From contig NZ_CP011319.1 of assembly GCF_001865675.1 (NCBI RefSeq), positions 3,472,001-3,536,000 of the forward strand: a stretch of DNA of 64,000 bases, in the 5' to 3' direction. Origin of the DNA: Janthinobacterium sp. 1_2014MBL_MicDiv (GTDB lineage: Bacteria > Pseudomonadota > Gammaproteobacteria > Burkholderiales > Burkholderiaceae_D). Position numbers and translations under genes: made by a program. The notes beneath the pieces are model-generated. The model did not search any database. It worked only from the letters and a program-made list of their open reading frames with translations, and was not told the origin of the DNA. Below, one piece after another: positions 41,209 through 50,350 of this stretch; within the stretch, counting starts at the first letter, position 1, and every line of letters starts with the position of its first letter.

Positions 41209-42226
41209 TTCCCCTGACGCCAACGAGTACGAAAGCGTCAGCCTGAATCCCGTGGAACAGGCAGCCATCGTGCTGCTGAGCATAGGCGAAGAACAGGCGG
41301 CCAACGTGCTGCGCTGCCTGTCGCGCGAAGAATTGCTGGAAGTCACGCAAGTGATGTCGCGCATGAGCGGCATCAAGGTCGAGGCCGTGAAAACGGCCAT
41401 GCAGACCTTCTTCGACGACTACCGCCAGCAAAGCGGCGTGCACGGCGCCTCGCGCAGCTACCTGAAGCGCTCGCTGGACATGGCGCTGGGCAACGATATC
41501 GCCAATAGCGTGCTGAACAACATTTACGGCGATGCCATCCGTCCCAAGATGGCGCGCCTGCAGTGGGCCTCGCCGAAATGGCTGGCCGAATACATCGTCA
41601 ACGAACACGTGCAGATGCAAGCCGTCTTCCTGGCCTTTTTGCCGCCCGCGCTGGCCGGACAGATCCTCGACGCCCTGCCCGTCGAAGGCCGCGACCTGGT
41701 GCTGCTGAACCTGGCCCGCCTGGACGAGATCGACCGCGACCTGCTGGTCGAGCTCGACGAACTGGTGGGCCGCTGCCTGGGCACGCTCGACACGCAAAGC
41801 ACCAGCGTGGAAGGCATCCGCCAGGCGGCCGAGATTCTCAACCGCATGCCGGGCAACCGCGCCGCGCTGGTCGAACTGCTGCGCGCGCACGACCCGGACG
41901 TCGTGTCGGAAATCGAACTGAGCATGTACGACTTCCTGATCCTGGCCACGCAGAGCGACGTCACGCTCACGCGCATCCTGGAAGACGTGCCGATGGAACA
42001 GTGGGCCATCGCCCTCAAGGGCGCGGAACCATCGATCCGCGACGCCGTGCTGAAAACCATGCCGCGCCGCCAGGCACAGAGCTTCGAAGACATGATGCGC
42101 CGTTCCGGCCCCGTGCCGTTGAGCCGTATCGAACAGACGCGCCAGGAAATCATGGCCACCGTCAAGGGCCTCGCCGATGCGGGCGAGATTGAAGTGCAAC
42201 TGTTTGCCGAAGCGGTGATTGAATGA
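41186..42226 (+). CDS. fliG: Motor switch protein FliG (lateral, LfiG)
   Basis: A 346-residue FliG, the rotor protein that contacts MotA. It has three armadillo-like parts: the N-terminal FliF-binding part (VEQAAIVLLSIGEEQAANVLRCLS), the middle domain (FLAFLPPALAGQILDALPVEGRDLVLLNLARLDEI region, about 150-185), and the C-terminal torque domain (MYDFLILATQSDVTLTRIL, WAIALKGAEPSIRDAVLKTMPRRQA). The start at 41186 lies inside the end of fliF (23-base overlap). Charged torque residues of the last helix are broadly kept. Confidence 0.94.
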   Translation: MAELNNNNSPDANEYESVSLNPVEQAAIVLLSIGEEQAANVLRCLSREELLEVTQVMSRMSGIKVEAVKTAMQTFFDDYRQQSGVHGASRSYLKRSLDMALGNDIANSVLNNIYGDAIRPKMARLQWASPKWLAEYIVNEHVQMQAVFLAFLPPALAGQILDALPVEGRDLVLLNLARLDEIDRDLLVELDELVGRCLGTLDTQSTSVEGIRQAAEILNRMPGNRAALVELLRAHDPDVVSEIELSMYDFLILATQSDVTLTRILEDVPMEQWAIALKGAEPSIRDAVLKTMPRRQAQSFEDMMRRSGPVPLSRIEQTRQEIMATVKGLADAGEIEVQLFAEAVIE

Positions 42227-42912
42227 AGCACTTTCGCTCGTATCGTTTCCCGCCGCTGTCGCAGTTCATCGCCGCCGGCCAGCGCAGCGCCAACGAGGAT
42301 ACGGATGGCCAGTGGCAGGCGTCCGTCTCGGAAGGCTTCGAACAGGGCCAGCGCGACGGCTATGAAGTGGGCCTGGTGCAAGGCCAGCAGGATGGCTACG
42401 ACACCGGACGCAACGATGGCATGGCGCAGGGCCGCGAAGAGGGCCGCAATGAAACGCTGGTGGCGCTGGACCGCCTGGCGCGCCCCGTCGACGCCATTTT
42501 GCGCGACCTGAAAAAGGTGCGCGCCGACTACCGCGCCGCGCAGCGCAAGGAAGTGGTCGACCTGGTGGCCAAGGTGGCGCGCCAGGTGATCCGCGCCGAA
42601 CTGGCGCTGCAGCCCGTGCAACTGCTGGCCCTGGTCGATGAAACGCTGGCATCGATGCCGCCCACGCGCGAGGAAATCGACGTCTTCCTCAACCCGGAAG
42701 AATTGAAACGCATCAGCGAACTCGATCCGAAGCGCGCCAAGCGCTGGAACCTGATCGCCGACGCCCGCCTCGACGCCGGCGAATGCCGCATCAAGGCTGG
42801 CGACAATGAAGTCGATGCCGGCTGCCATCAGCGCCTGTCGGCCTGCATGGAACAGGTCAGCAGCCACCTGGCGCTGGCCGCCGAACACGCGGACCAGGGC
42901 GCGCCTGCATGA
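42223..42912 (+). CDS. fliH: Export ATPase regulator FliH (lateral, LfiH)
   Basis: A 229-residue FliH, which holds FliI inactive and docks it to the C-ring. The N-terminus is typical (KHFRSYRFPPLSQF). A Gly-rich repeated segment follows (GFEQGQRDGYEVGLVQGQQDG, GRNDGMAQGREEG; GxxxG-type repeats of FliH at about 37-70), and then the FliI-binding C-terminal domain. The ATG overlaps the fliG stop and its stop overlaps fliI. Confidence 0.9.
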   Translation: MKHFRSYRFPPLSQFIAAGQRSANEDTDGQWQASVSEGFEQGQRDGYEVGLVQGQQDGYDTGRNDGMAQGREEGRNETLVALDRLARPVDAILRDLKKVRADYRAAQRKEVVDLVAKVARQVIRAELALQPVQLLALVDETLASMPPTREEIDVFLNPEELKRISELDPKRAKRWNLIADARLDAGECRIKAGDNEVDAGCHQRLSACMEQVSSHLALAAEHADQGAPA

Positions 42913-44219
42913 TCGCCGACACGCTGCGCAGCTTCGAGATCGGCGACATCCCGGTCGCGACCCCGACCGGCCGCCTAGTCGGCGCTTCCGGCCTGCTGCT
43001 GGAAAGTGCCGGCTGCCGCCTGCACACGGGCCAGCGTTGTCAAATTGAAACTGTGAATGGCGAGTGGCTCGATGCGCAAGTGGTCGGCTTCCGCGAAAAA
43101 CTGTCCTACCTGATGCCGTTCAAGAAGGCCACGGGCCTGACCACGGGCGCGCGCGTGCTGCCCCTGCCCGACAAGGCCAGCCTGCAGATCGGCCCCTCGT
43201 GGCTGGGCCGCATGGTCAATGGCCTGGGAGAGCCGATCGACGACCTGGGCCGCCTCGGTGGCGAACACATCCTGGAAGTGACGCCGCCGAAGGTCAATCC
43301 CCTGAAGAAACAACCGGTGGTCGAACCGCTGGACGTGGGCGTGCGCGCCATCAACAGCATGCTGACCCTGGGCAAGGGCCAGCGCGTGGGCCTGATGGCC
43401 GGTTCCGGCGTCGGCAAGAGCGTGCTGCTGGGCCTGATCACGCGCCAGACGGTGGCCGATGTCGTCGTCGTCGGCCTGATCGGCGAACGGGGCCGCGAGG
43501 TGCGCGAATTCGTTGAAAAGTCGCTCGGTGCCGAAGGCTTGAAGAAAGCCGTGCTGGTGATCGCGCCGGCCGACGAATCGCCATTGATGCGCATCATGGC
43601 CACCGAGCTGTGCCACTCCATCGCCGCCCACTACCGCGACCAGGGCAAGCACGTGCTGCTGCTGGTCGATTCGCTGACGCGCTATGCGATGGCCTTGCGC
43701 GAAGTGGCGCTGGCCTTGGGCGAACCGCCGGCCACGCGCGGCTATCCGCCATCCGTGTTTTCGAACTTGCCGCAACTGGTCGAGAGCGCCGGCAACGGCG
43801 CCCATCCGGAAGGCAGCATGAGCGCCATCTACACGGTGCTGGCCGAAGGCGACGACCAGCAGGATCCCGTCGTCGACACGGCGCGCGCGATTCTCGACGG
43901 CCATATCGTGCTCACGCGCGAACTGGCCGAACGGGGCCACTACCCCGCCATCGACATCGCCGCCTCGATCAGCCGCTGCATGGCGCAGGTGATCACGCCC
44001 GGCCACATGCAGGCGGCGCGCGCGCTGAAGGCATCGATGGCGCGCCATGCGCGCGTGCGCGACCTGATCCCGCTGGGCGCCTACGTGCCCGGAGCCGACC
44101 CCATCACCGACCGCGCCGTGCAACTGCACGCGCCGATCGAGGCATTCCTGTGCCAGGGCACCAAGGAAGAGGCGCCGATGGCGCCCTGCATCGAACAACT
44201 TGAACAAATCATGGCCTAG
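42909..44219 (+). CDS. fliI: Flagellar export ATPase FliI (lateral, LfiI)
   Basis: A 436-residue F1-beta-like ATPase. Walker A is GSGVGKS (165-171) and Walker B is VLLLVDSLTRYAMALREVAL. IGERGREVREFVEK and GHYPAIDIAASISRCM are FliI/YscN-type blocks. It forms a hexamer under the export gate and unloads chaperones. Its length matches the family. It overlaps fliH by 4 bases and lies 8 bases before fliJ. Confidence 0.96.
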   Translation: MIADTLRSFEIGDIPVATPTGRLVGASGLLLESAGCRLHTGQRCQIETVNGEWLDAQVVGFREKLSYLMPFKKATGLTTGARVLPLPDKASLQIGPSWLGRMVNGLGEPIDDLGRLGGEHILEVTPPKVNPLKKQPVVEPLDVGVRAINSMLTLGKGQRVGLMAGSGVGKSVLLGLITRQTVADVVVVGLIGERGREVREFVEKSLGAEGLKKAVLVIAPADESPLMRIMATELCHSIAAHYRDQGKHVLLLVDSLTRYAMALREVALALGEPPATRGYPPSVFSNLPQLVESAGNGAHPEGSMSAIYTVLAEGDDQQDPVVDTARAILDGHIVLTRELAERGHYPAIDIAASISRCMAQVITPGHMQAARALKASMARHARVRDLIPLGAYVPGADPITDRAVQLHAPIEAFLCQGTKEEAPMAPCIEQLEQIMA

Positions 44220-44227
44220 GAGCATTT

Positions 44228-44665
44228 GTGAGCGACTCGCATACCATCCGCAACCTGACCACGCTGGTCGGCCTGCGCAGCACCGAGGTGGAACGCCTGC
44301 AGGGCGAAATGGCGGCGCAGACGGCCGTGCGCGAACGCTACCAGAAGAACCTGGAGCGCCTGACGGGCCTGTACACGGATAGCGGCCCCAGCGGCGCCCT
44401 GCCCCTGGCCCTGTCCGTCAACTGCGGCAACTTCAAGCAGGCGGTCATGCAGATGGCCGACCAGCACCGTACCGACCTGCACTTGCATGAGGCCAACATG
44501 GCCGTGTCGCAGCGCGCGCTGAACACGGCCTGGGCCAAGCGCGAGGTGCTGGACCAGGTGCTGACGCAGAAACAGAAGCATGTTGCAAATGAGCAACAAA
44601 GAGTCGATGCCAAGCGCCAGGACGAACTGGCGACGCAATTCTGGTTCCGCGGGCAGGTAAAATGA
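44228..44665 (+). CDS. fliJ: Export stalk protein FliJ (lateral, LfiJ)
   Basis: A 145-residue coiled-coil protein of FliJ length. It inserts into the FliI ring and couples it to FlhA. Sequence similarity is low, as usual for FliJ, and the call rests on helical heptads, length and its position after fliI. GTG start with GGAG 7 bases upstream. Confidence 0.85.
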   Translation: MSDSHTIRNLTTLVGLRSTEVERLQGEMAAQTAVRERYQKNLERLTGLYTDSGPSGALPLALSVNCGNFKQAVMQMADQHRTDLHLHEANMAVSQRALNTAWAKREVLDQVLTQKQKHVANEQQRVDAKRQDELATQFWFRGQVK

Positions 44666-44694
44666 AGCTTGTGTAAGTTTCTTTCAGGAAAACT

Positions 44695-44721
44695 TCACAA
44701 AACGGGAATGGGGGTCGCCTT
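44695..44721 (+). promoter_or_regulatory. Late flagellar promoter of the fliD operon
   Basis: TCACAAAA, 11 bases, then GTCGCCTT followed by GTAC. The -10 box matches lafA1, lafA2 and flgK closely; the -35 is weaker than at the other three. The fliD ATG is 34 bases downstream. Confidence 0.5.
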
Positions 44722-44754
44722 GTACCGGTATATCCCTTTATTCAGGAGTCTGGC

Positions 44755-46182
44755 ATGGCAAACGTAATTACTGCACCGCAATACGATCCGATCGTCACCG
44801 CAAAAAACCTGGCGACCAAGGCAGTCGCGGCGCAGCAGGACAAGTTGACTAAGCAGACCGCGCTGGCGAACAACACGGCCACGGCGCTGAACAACCTGAA
44901 GCTGGCCATGAGCGCCTTCCAGAGCTCGATGACGACCATGAGCAGCAGCACCAAGTCGCTGCTGAGCCAGTCCGCCACCTTCAGCAATACCGCATATGGC
45001 AGCGGCACGGCCGACGCCACCGCCGTCGCCGGCAGCTATTCCTTCTTCGTGCAGCAGCTGGCCACGGCCAGCCAGACCTCGTACGGCGGCCTGACCAGCA
45101 GCCCCGCCGCCGGCAGCGGCACGCTGGCCGTGCGGATCGGCGACCCGCTGGCCCCCGTCACCGCGGACAACAGCTTTGACATCGACCTGAGCGCCGCCGA
45201 CAAGGATGCCGACGGCAACCTGACGCCGCAGGAAATCGCCGCCGCCATCAATGGCAACAGCAAGAACAATTCGCGCGTGACGGCGTCCATCGTCACCATC
45301 GGCAACCAGGCGCAGCTGGTATTGACGTCTAACCTGACGGGCAAGGAAAACGCCGTCACGCTGGACGCCTCGAGCGTGACGAATACGGCGCTGACCAAGG
45401 CGCTGGTGACCGATGCGGCCACCAACATCAAGGAAGTCGTCAAGGCGCAGGACGCCATCGTCTGGCTGGGCGCAAAAGACACGGGCACGCAGATCACCCA
45501 GGCATCGAACACCTTCACCAACGTGACGGGCGTGAAGATGACGTTCAGCAAAGCCATGAACACGGGCGACGCGCCGGTGACGGTCACGGTGGCCACCGAC
45601 AGCGGCGGCACGGCAACCAATGTGCAAGCGTTCGTCGACGCCTACAACAAGCTGAAAAGCGTGCTCGACGGCCTGGCCAGCTCCGGCGATCCGGACAAGA
45701 ACGTGGCGGCCGGCATCTTCGCCCACGATTCGGGCTTGAACGCGCTGCGCAGCAACATGAACAATCTGCTGCGCCAGAGCATCGGCGGCGTTTCGCTGGT
45801 GTCGTATGGCGTGACCGCCAACCGCGACGGCACGCTGAGCCTGAATACGGCCAAGCTGACGGCCAAGCTGGCATCGAACCCTGGCGACCTGGACAAGTTG
45901 TTTGGCAACAACAGCCTGTCGGCCCCATCGGGCGTGTTCGGCGGCCTGGACAAGGCGCTGAGCCAATGGAGCAACATCACCAAGGGCCAGCTGGTGCAGC
46001 GTCTCGACGCCAATACCAGCCTGCAGAAATCGCTGACCAAGAGCACCGATTTGCTGACGGCCCAGTACAACACGGCCTACAAGCGTTTCCTCGATCAATT
46101 TACGCGCCTGCAAGTGATGCAGGAGCAAATGTACAAGACGGTCGACATGTTCGACGCCATGTTCGGCAACGACAAATCCTAA
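44755..46182 (+). CDS. fliD: Filament cap protein FliD (lateral, LafB) with an EF-hand-like loop
   Basis: A 475-residue cap protein (HAP2) that folds flagellin at the filament tip. The N-terminal coiled coil is at about 20-70, and the C-terminal region has GGVSLVSYGVTANRDGTLSLN and LTAQYNTAYKRFLDQFTRLQ. Residues 149-160, DKDADGNLTPQE, fit the 12-position EF-hand loop exactly (Asp 1, 3, 5, Gly 6, Leu 8, Glu 12), which is unusual in FliD and suggests calcium binding. AGGAG precedes the ATG. It heads the lafBCDEFSTU-like run. Confidence 0.94.
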   Translation: MANVITAPQYDPIVTAKNLATKAVAAQQDKLTKQTALANNTATALNNLKLAMSAFQSSMTTMSSSTKSLLSQSATFSNTAYGSGTADATAVAGSYSFFVQQLATASQTSYGGLTSSPAAGSGTLAVRIGDPLAPVTADNSFDIDLSAADKDADGNLTPQEIAAAINGNSKNNSRVTASIVTIGNQAQLVLTSNLTGKENAVTLDASSVTNTALTKALVTDAATNIKEVVKAQDAIVWLGAKDTGTQITQASNTFTNVTGVKMTFSKAMNTGDAPVTVTVATDSGGTATNVQAFVDAYNKLKSVLDGLASSGDPDKNVAAGIFAHDSGLNALRSNMNNLLRQSIGGVSLVSYGVTANRDGTLSLNTAKLTAKLASNPGDLDKLFGNNSLSAPSGVFGGLDKALSQWSNITKGQLVQRLDANTSLQKSLTKSTDLLTAQYNTAYKRFLDQFTRLQVMQEQMYKTVDMFDAMFGNDKS

Positions 46183-46233
46183 GGCGAGCGTGCCTGCCGC
46201 GCCGCCGCAAGTTTAGACAGTGAGAAATAAGAC

Positions 46234-46623
46234 ATGTTAAACAATGAAGCTTACGGCAACTACCATGCAGTCAACCTCGATGCGCAGACGTCGCGCGCCT
46301 CGCCAGTCGAACTGGTGCTGGTGCTGACGGATGGCCTGCTGGAAGAACTGGCGCGCGCGCGCGGGCATATCGTGGGCAAGCGCTACGAACAGAAGGCGAT
46401 CAGCCTGGATAAATGCACGCAGATCATCAACGGCCTGTCGAGCTCGCTCGATTTCGACAATGGCGGCGAAGTGGTGGTCAACCTGGCGCGCCTGTACGAC
46501 TATTGCGTGGCGCGCCTGTACACGGCCGGCATCAAGCTCGACCCTGCCCTGATCGATGAAGTGACTACCTTGATGACCACCATCAAGCGTGGCTGGGTGG
46601 GCGTCCAGGCCAACAATGCCTAG
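46234..46623 (+). CDS. fliS: Flagellin export chaperone FliS (lateral, LafC)
   Basis: A 129-residue helical protein that binds the flagellin C-terminus and delivers it to FlhA. YGNYHAVNLDAQTSRASPVELVLVLTDGLLEELARA and KCTQIINGLSSSLDFDNGGEV (about 66-86) are the family blocks. It ends inside the start of fliT (8-base overlap). Confidence 0.93.
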   Translation: MLNNEAYGNYHAVNLDAQTSRASPVELVLVLTDGLLEELARARGHIVGKRYEQKAISLDKCTQIINGLSSSLDFDNGGEVVVNLARLYDYCVARLYTAGIKLDPALIDEVTTLMTTIKRGWVGVQANNA

Positions 46624-46933
46624 GCGCGGCGTCCTGCAACAGCTGAACCGGCAATTGAGCGCCGCCATTGCCCAGAAGGACTGGGATGCGATGGGAAAAC
46701 TCTCTGCCAGCCTGGCGAAAAACATTCCCCTGCTGGCAGAACGTGGCGCATGGAATGCGCTGGAACAAACAGAATTGTTGCAATTGCGCAAAATTCACGC
46801 GCAAGCGGTTAAAATTTGCTCTGAGGAAAAAGAACGCCTGGGTTTGCACCTGGGCGCATTACAGGCAAATAAGGAAGGTTGGGTCGCCTACGCCGCGCTC
46901 GGCGAATTCGACTCTGAAGGGTATCAAGCATGA
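46616..46933 (+). CDS. fliT: FliT-like export chaperone (lateral, LafD position)
   Basis: A 105-residue, mostly helical small protein between fliS and fliK. FliT chaperones FliD and can modulate the regulator in enteric bacteria. Similarity is weak, so the call rests on length, helix content and position. The start is the ATG at 46616; an in-frame ATG at 46589 lies deeper in fliS. Its stop overlaps the fliK start. Confidence 0.75.
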   Translation: MPRRGVLQQLNRQLSAAIAQKDWDAMGKLSASLAKNIPLLAERGAWNALEQTELLQLRKIHAQAVKICSEEKERLGLHLGALQANKEGWVAYAALGEFDSEGYQA

Positions 46934-48102
46934 TCATGAGCTTCAACACAGCACCGGCGCAGCCTGCGCCGACGACCAACGCAGCACCGGCGCTGCCGGC
47001 ACTCTTGCCCGGCTTGCCAGGCGGCGCCGCGCCCGCGGGCACGACGGCCAGCGCGCCATCGGCCCTGCCCCTGTTCGCGCAAGTGCTCGATGTGACGGGC
47101 GTGACGACGCAGGACACCGCTGCCGTCCCCGCCAACGATGGCGACACCGACACCGACACGGCCAGCAAACCCGACGGCGGCAGCCTGCCAGCGATGGCGC
47201 TGCCCGTCATCGGCTTGCCGCTTGCCCCCTTGCCCGTTGCCCTGCCGCAACAGGCGGACGCGGCGGCGGCAGAAGCGCGCGGCGCCGCGGCGCAGACGCA
47301 GGTGCAGGCCAGCGCGGCGCAAGCCAATCCGGCACTGAACATCAGCCTGCATCCGGCCGCCGTCACCCTCAGCAGCCAGGCTGTGCCGCAACCGGCGGGC
47401 CGCGACACGCGCGAACCGCTGGCCGCCGCCAACCCATTGCCGGCAGCCAAGGGCGGCGCGGACAGCGCCACGGCCCTGCCGTTCGAATCGCTGCTGAAAC
47501 AAGCCGCCCCCGTCGCTGCCGCTGTCGCCGCCCCCGCGCGCGATGGCGAGCGGGCCGCCAGCCCCGCCGCATCGGCCGCGCCCAACCTGGGCCTGACGGG
47601 CGCCGTGGCGAACGCCACGCCGGCCGCTGCCGGCGGCGACACGATCAAGCTCAACGGTCCAGCCCAGCAATGGCAGGAACCGCTGCGCGAGGCGCTGGGC
47701 GAACGCCTGCAGACGCAGATCGGCCGCAACAGCGAGCACGCGACGATCCGCCTCGATCCCCCCATGCTGGGCCGCATTGAAATTTCCATCCGCCACACGG
47801 CCGGCGCGCTGCAAGTGAATGTCACGGCATCGAACACGGAAGTACTGCGCCAGTTGCAGGGCATCGGCGAAAACATGCGCAGCGACCTGGCGCAGCGCCA
47901 ATATACCGACGTGGCCGTGAATATCAGCGCCACGCCGCGCAGCCCGGCCGCGCAGGCGTTTGCCGAGGGCGATGCACGCGGCCAGCGTCAGCCGGGACGC
48001 CAGCAGGACGAGGCGGAACCGGGCCGCGCCCTGTCCGACGGCACGCCAGCAGGCACATCCTCCAGCAACACTTACGCCATGCATGAGCGAGAGTACAACT
48101 GA
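46930..48102 (+). CDS. fliK: Hook-length control protein FliK (lateral, LafE)
   Basis: A 390-residue FliK. A long Ala/Pro-rich, probably disordered N-terminal ruler region (about 1-240) is followed by the FliK C-terminal domain (about 250-340), with HATIRLDPPMLGRIEISIRH matching the LxPPxLGxxxV/I consensus that contacts FlhB. The tail is Gln-rich. It overlaps fliT by 4 bases and its stop by 1 base with fliL. Confidence 0.9.
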   Translation: MIMSFNTAPAQPAPTTNAAPALPALLPGLPGGAAPAGTTASAPSALPLFAQVLDVTGVTTQDTAAVPANDGDTDTDTASKPDGGSLPAMALPVIGLPLAPLPVALPQQADAAAAEARGAAAQTQVQASAAQANPALNISLHPAAVTLSSQAVPQPAGRDTREPLAAANPLPAAKGGADSATALPFESLLKQAAPVAAAVAAPARDGERAASPAASAAPNLGLTGAVANATPAAAGGDTIKLNGPAQQWQEPLREALGERLQTQIGRNSEHATIRLDPPMLGRIEISIRHTAGALQVNVTASNTEVLRQLQGIGENMRSDLAQRQYTDVAVNISATPRSPAAQAFAEGDARGQRQPGRQQDEAEPGRALSDGTPAGTSSSNTYAMHEREYN

Positions 48103-48578
48103 TGAATATGAAAATGAAACTGATAGCCGGCTTTGTCGCGGTGGCCGTGCTGGCCGCCGGCGCGGCCGGTGGCGCCATCTGGTACCTGGCCAAGCCCGTG
48201 TCCGCACCTGGCGCGGTTGCTGAGGCAAAAGCCCCGCCGCCGCCCGCCACGGGCAAGAAGGCGCGCAAGTTCATCACGCTCGACAAGGTCATCGTGATGC
48301 TGCGCCGCGGTCCTGGCGACAGCGACACGCACTACCTGTCGGCCGACCTGGTGATCGCCACCACCGAGGAAAAGGAAAAGCTGACCAAGGATCACTTGCC
48401 ACTGATGCGCTCGATCGCCGTCAGCACGCTGTCGAGCTTTCCCATGGACAAGGCGCAAACCATGACGGTGGAGCAGTATGCCGAGCAGATCAACAAGGCT
48501 TTCAATGTCAGCTATGAACGCGAACAGATGGAAAAGCCGTTTACCGAAGTCATGGTCGGCAAGCTGATCATTGAATAA
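48102..48578 (+). CDS. fliL: Basal-body protein FliL (lateral, LafF)
   Basis: A 158-residue single-pass inner-membrane protein: TM helix at about 8-28, Ala/Pro linker, then a periplasmic domain with KFITLDKVIVMLRRGPG and HYLSADLVIATTEEKEK. FliL surrounds stator units and supports torque in swarming flagella. The C-terminal FTEVMVGKLIIE is typical. Translation is coupled to fliK through TGATG. Confidence 0.9.
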   Translation: MNMKMKLIAGFVAVAVLAAGAAGGAIWYLAKPVSAPGAVAEAKAPPPPATGKKARKFITLDKVIVMLRRGPGDSDTHYLSADLVIATTEEKEKLTKDHLPLMRSIAVSTLSSFPMDKAQTMTVEQYAEQINKAFNVSYEREQMEKPFTEVMVGKLIIE

Positions 48579-48611
48579 GCCGACACGCCAGCCGACCTAG
48601 TGGGAGATCCC

Positions 48612-49355
48612 TTGGCCTATGTAGAGCAATACCAGGAAGCGTATGGCGCCGGCGAATATGCGGCCGCCAGCGCTTGCGCGGCCGTGCTCAGCGTTGCCGA
48701 AGAGCAACAACATCTGGTGGCGTATGCCCCCCTGGTGAAACGCATCGTGCGTCAGCTCAATTCGCAGGTATCGGGCGCCATCGACCGCGACGACATGGAA
48801 CAGATTGGCCTGATGGGCTTGCTGGAAGCGCTGCGCCGCTACGGCGTGCCCGACCAGTCCTTCGGCAGCTATGCCAGCCTGCGCATCCGCGGCGCCATCC
48901 TCGATGAATTGCGGCGCCAGGATTGGCGCCCGCGCGCCGTGCGCCAGGAAAGCCACCGCCTGCGCGACAGCGTACGCGCCCTGACCCGGCGCCTGGGCCG
49001 CGAACCGCTGGATGCGGAAATCATGGCGGCCCTGAAGCTGACGCCGGAAGCGTTTCAAGAATACCAGCTGGCGGAAAACGCCGAGCTGATCGCCAGTTTC
49101 GACGAAGTGCTGCAGGAAAGCCTGGGCCAGGCCGACAGCGCACCGAGTCCGGAAGAGCAATTGATGGTGCGGCGCAGCCTGGAGCAGGCCCTGCGCGCGC
49201 TCGACGAGCGCGAACAGCGCGTGGTGCAGATGTATTACGAATTCGAATTGAGCTATAAGGAAATTGCCGCCGTGCTGGACCTGAGCGACGCCCGCGTCTG
49301 CCAGCTGAACAAGACGGCACTGGGCAAGATGAAAGCCATGCTGCAAGACGATTAA
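48612..49355 (+). CDS. fliA: Flagellar sigma-28 factor (lateral, LafS/FliA-like)
   Basis: A 247-residue sigma-70-family group 3 factor. Region 2 has YAPLVKRIVRQLNSQVSGAI, DDMEQIGLMGLLEALRRYG and FGSYASLRIRGAILDELRRQDW; region 4 has LDEREQRVVQMYYEFELSYKEIAAVLDLSDARVCQLN. It should direct polymerase to the late lateral promoters (see the shared motif). I place the start at TTG 48612 because GGGAG lies 5 bases upstream; GTG 48600 is in frame but has no ribosome site. The matching anti-sigma factor flgM is at 51355. Confidence 0.92.
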   Translation: MAYVEQYQEAYGAGEYAAASACAAVLSVAEEQQHLVAYAPLVKRIVRQLNSQVSGAIDRDDMEQIGLMGLLEALRRYGVPDQSFGSYASLRIRGAILDELRRQDWRPRAVRQESHRLRDSVRALTRRLGREPLDAEIMAALKLTPEAFQEYQLAENAELIASFDEVLQESLGQADSAPSPEEQLMVRRSLEQALRALDEREQRVVQMYYEFELSYKEIAAVLDLSDARVCQLNKTALGKMKAMLQDD

Positions 49356-49435
49356 CAGTGAAGCGCCAGTTCGGCAATAGTTTCAGTAAAACCCATCAAA
49401 TTGATGCAGCACAATGACGCAGAAAGGCAGTTGAC

Positions 49436-50350
49436 ATGGTAATTATCGGTATCTTAATCGTGATGGGGTGTGTATTCGGAGGCTTCGCCCTGATGGGCGG
49501 CACCGTCCACGCGATCTGGCAACCGGTGGAGTTGATCATCATCATCGGCGCCGCCGTCGGCGCCCTGGTGCTGGGCAACCCCAAGCATGTACTCGGTGAA
49601 ATGCTGCACCAGATGCGCAAGATCGTCACGCACAAGAAGCAAGGCTCGGAATTCCAGCGCCAGTTGCTGCTGCTCATGTATGAACTGCTGCAAACGGCGG
49701 CCGGCGGCCTGAAGGCGCTCGACGCCCACGTCGAGGCGCCGCGCGAAAGCGCCCTGTTCCAGCGCTATCCGCTGGTGCTGGAAGAGCCGAAACTGCTCGC
49801 TTTCATCGTCGACAACTTCCGCTTGATGGCGATGGGCAAGATCAACGCGCATGAACTCGAAGGCGTGCTGGAGCAGGAACTGGAAGCCATCCACGACGAA
49901 TTGCTGCAACCGTCGAAGTCGCTGCACAAGATCGCCGAAGCCATGCCAGGCTTCGGTATCCTGGCCGCCGTGCTCGGCATCGTGATGGCCATGAATTCCG
50001 TGGCCGACGGCGCCGATGCGGCGGAAATCTCGGAAAAAGTGGGCGCCGCCATGGTCGGCACCTTCATCGGCATCTTCTTTTGCTACGGCGTGCTCGACCC
50101 GATGTGCAATATGATGAAACAGCTGGTGGGCGAGGAAGGCTCGACCATGGAGTGCGTGAAGGTCGTGCTGGTCACGCACGTGGCGGGCAAACCGCCGCTG
50201 CTGGCCATCGATGCGGGCCGCCGCCTGGTGCAGCTGAACATCAAGCCGAGCTTCGCCCAGCTGGAAAGCTGGATCAATGCGCTGGAAGATGGCGGCGCGG
50301 AACAAGAGCAAGGCCAAGGCCGGGGAGGCCGCCGTGCTAAAGCCGCATGA
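49436..50350 (+). CDS. motA: Stator protein MotA (lateral, LafT)
   Basis: A 304-residue MotA with four membrane helices. Conserved Pro residues are in AEAMPGFGILAAVLGIVMAM and IFFCYGVLDP, and the cytoplasmic loop (about 60-165) contacts FliG. The GTFIGIFFCYGVLDPMC pattern and the paired MotB suggest a proton-driven motor, as in lateral systems. The ATG follows CAGTTGAC; the 80-base gap upstream shows no late-promoter motif. Confidence 0.95.
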   Translation: MVIIGILIVMGCVFGGFALMGGTVHAIWQPVELIIIIGAAVGALVLGNPKHVLGEMLHQMRKIVTHKKQGSEFQRQLLLLMYELLQTAAGGLKALDAHVEAPRESALFQRYPLVLEEPKLLAFIVDNFRLMAMGKINAHELEGVLEQELEAIHDELLQPSKSLHKIAEAMPGFGILAAVLGIVMAMNSVADGADAAEISEKVGAAMVGTFIGIFFCYGVLDPMCNMMKQLVGEEGSTMECVKVVLVTHVAGKPPLLAIDAGRRLVQLNIKPSFAQLESWINALEDGGAEQEQGQGRGGRRAKAA

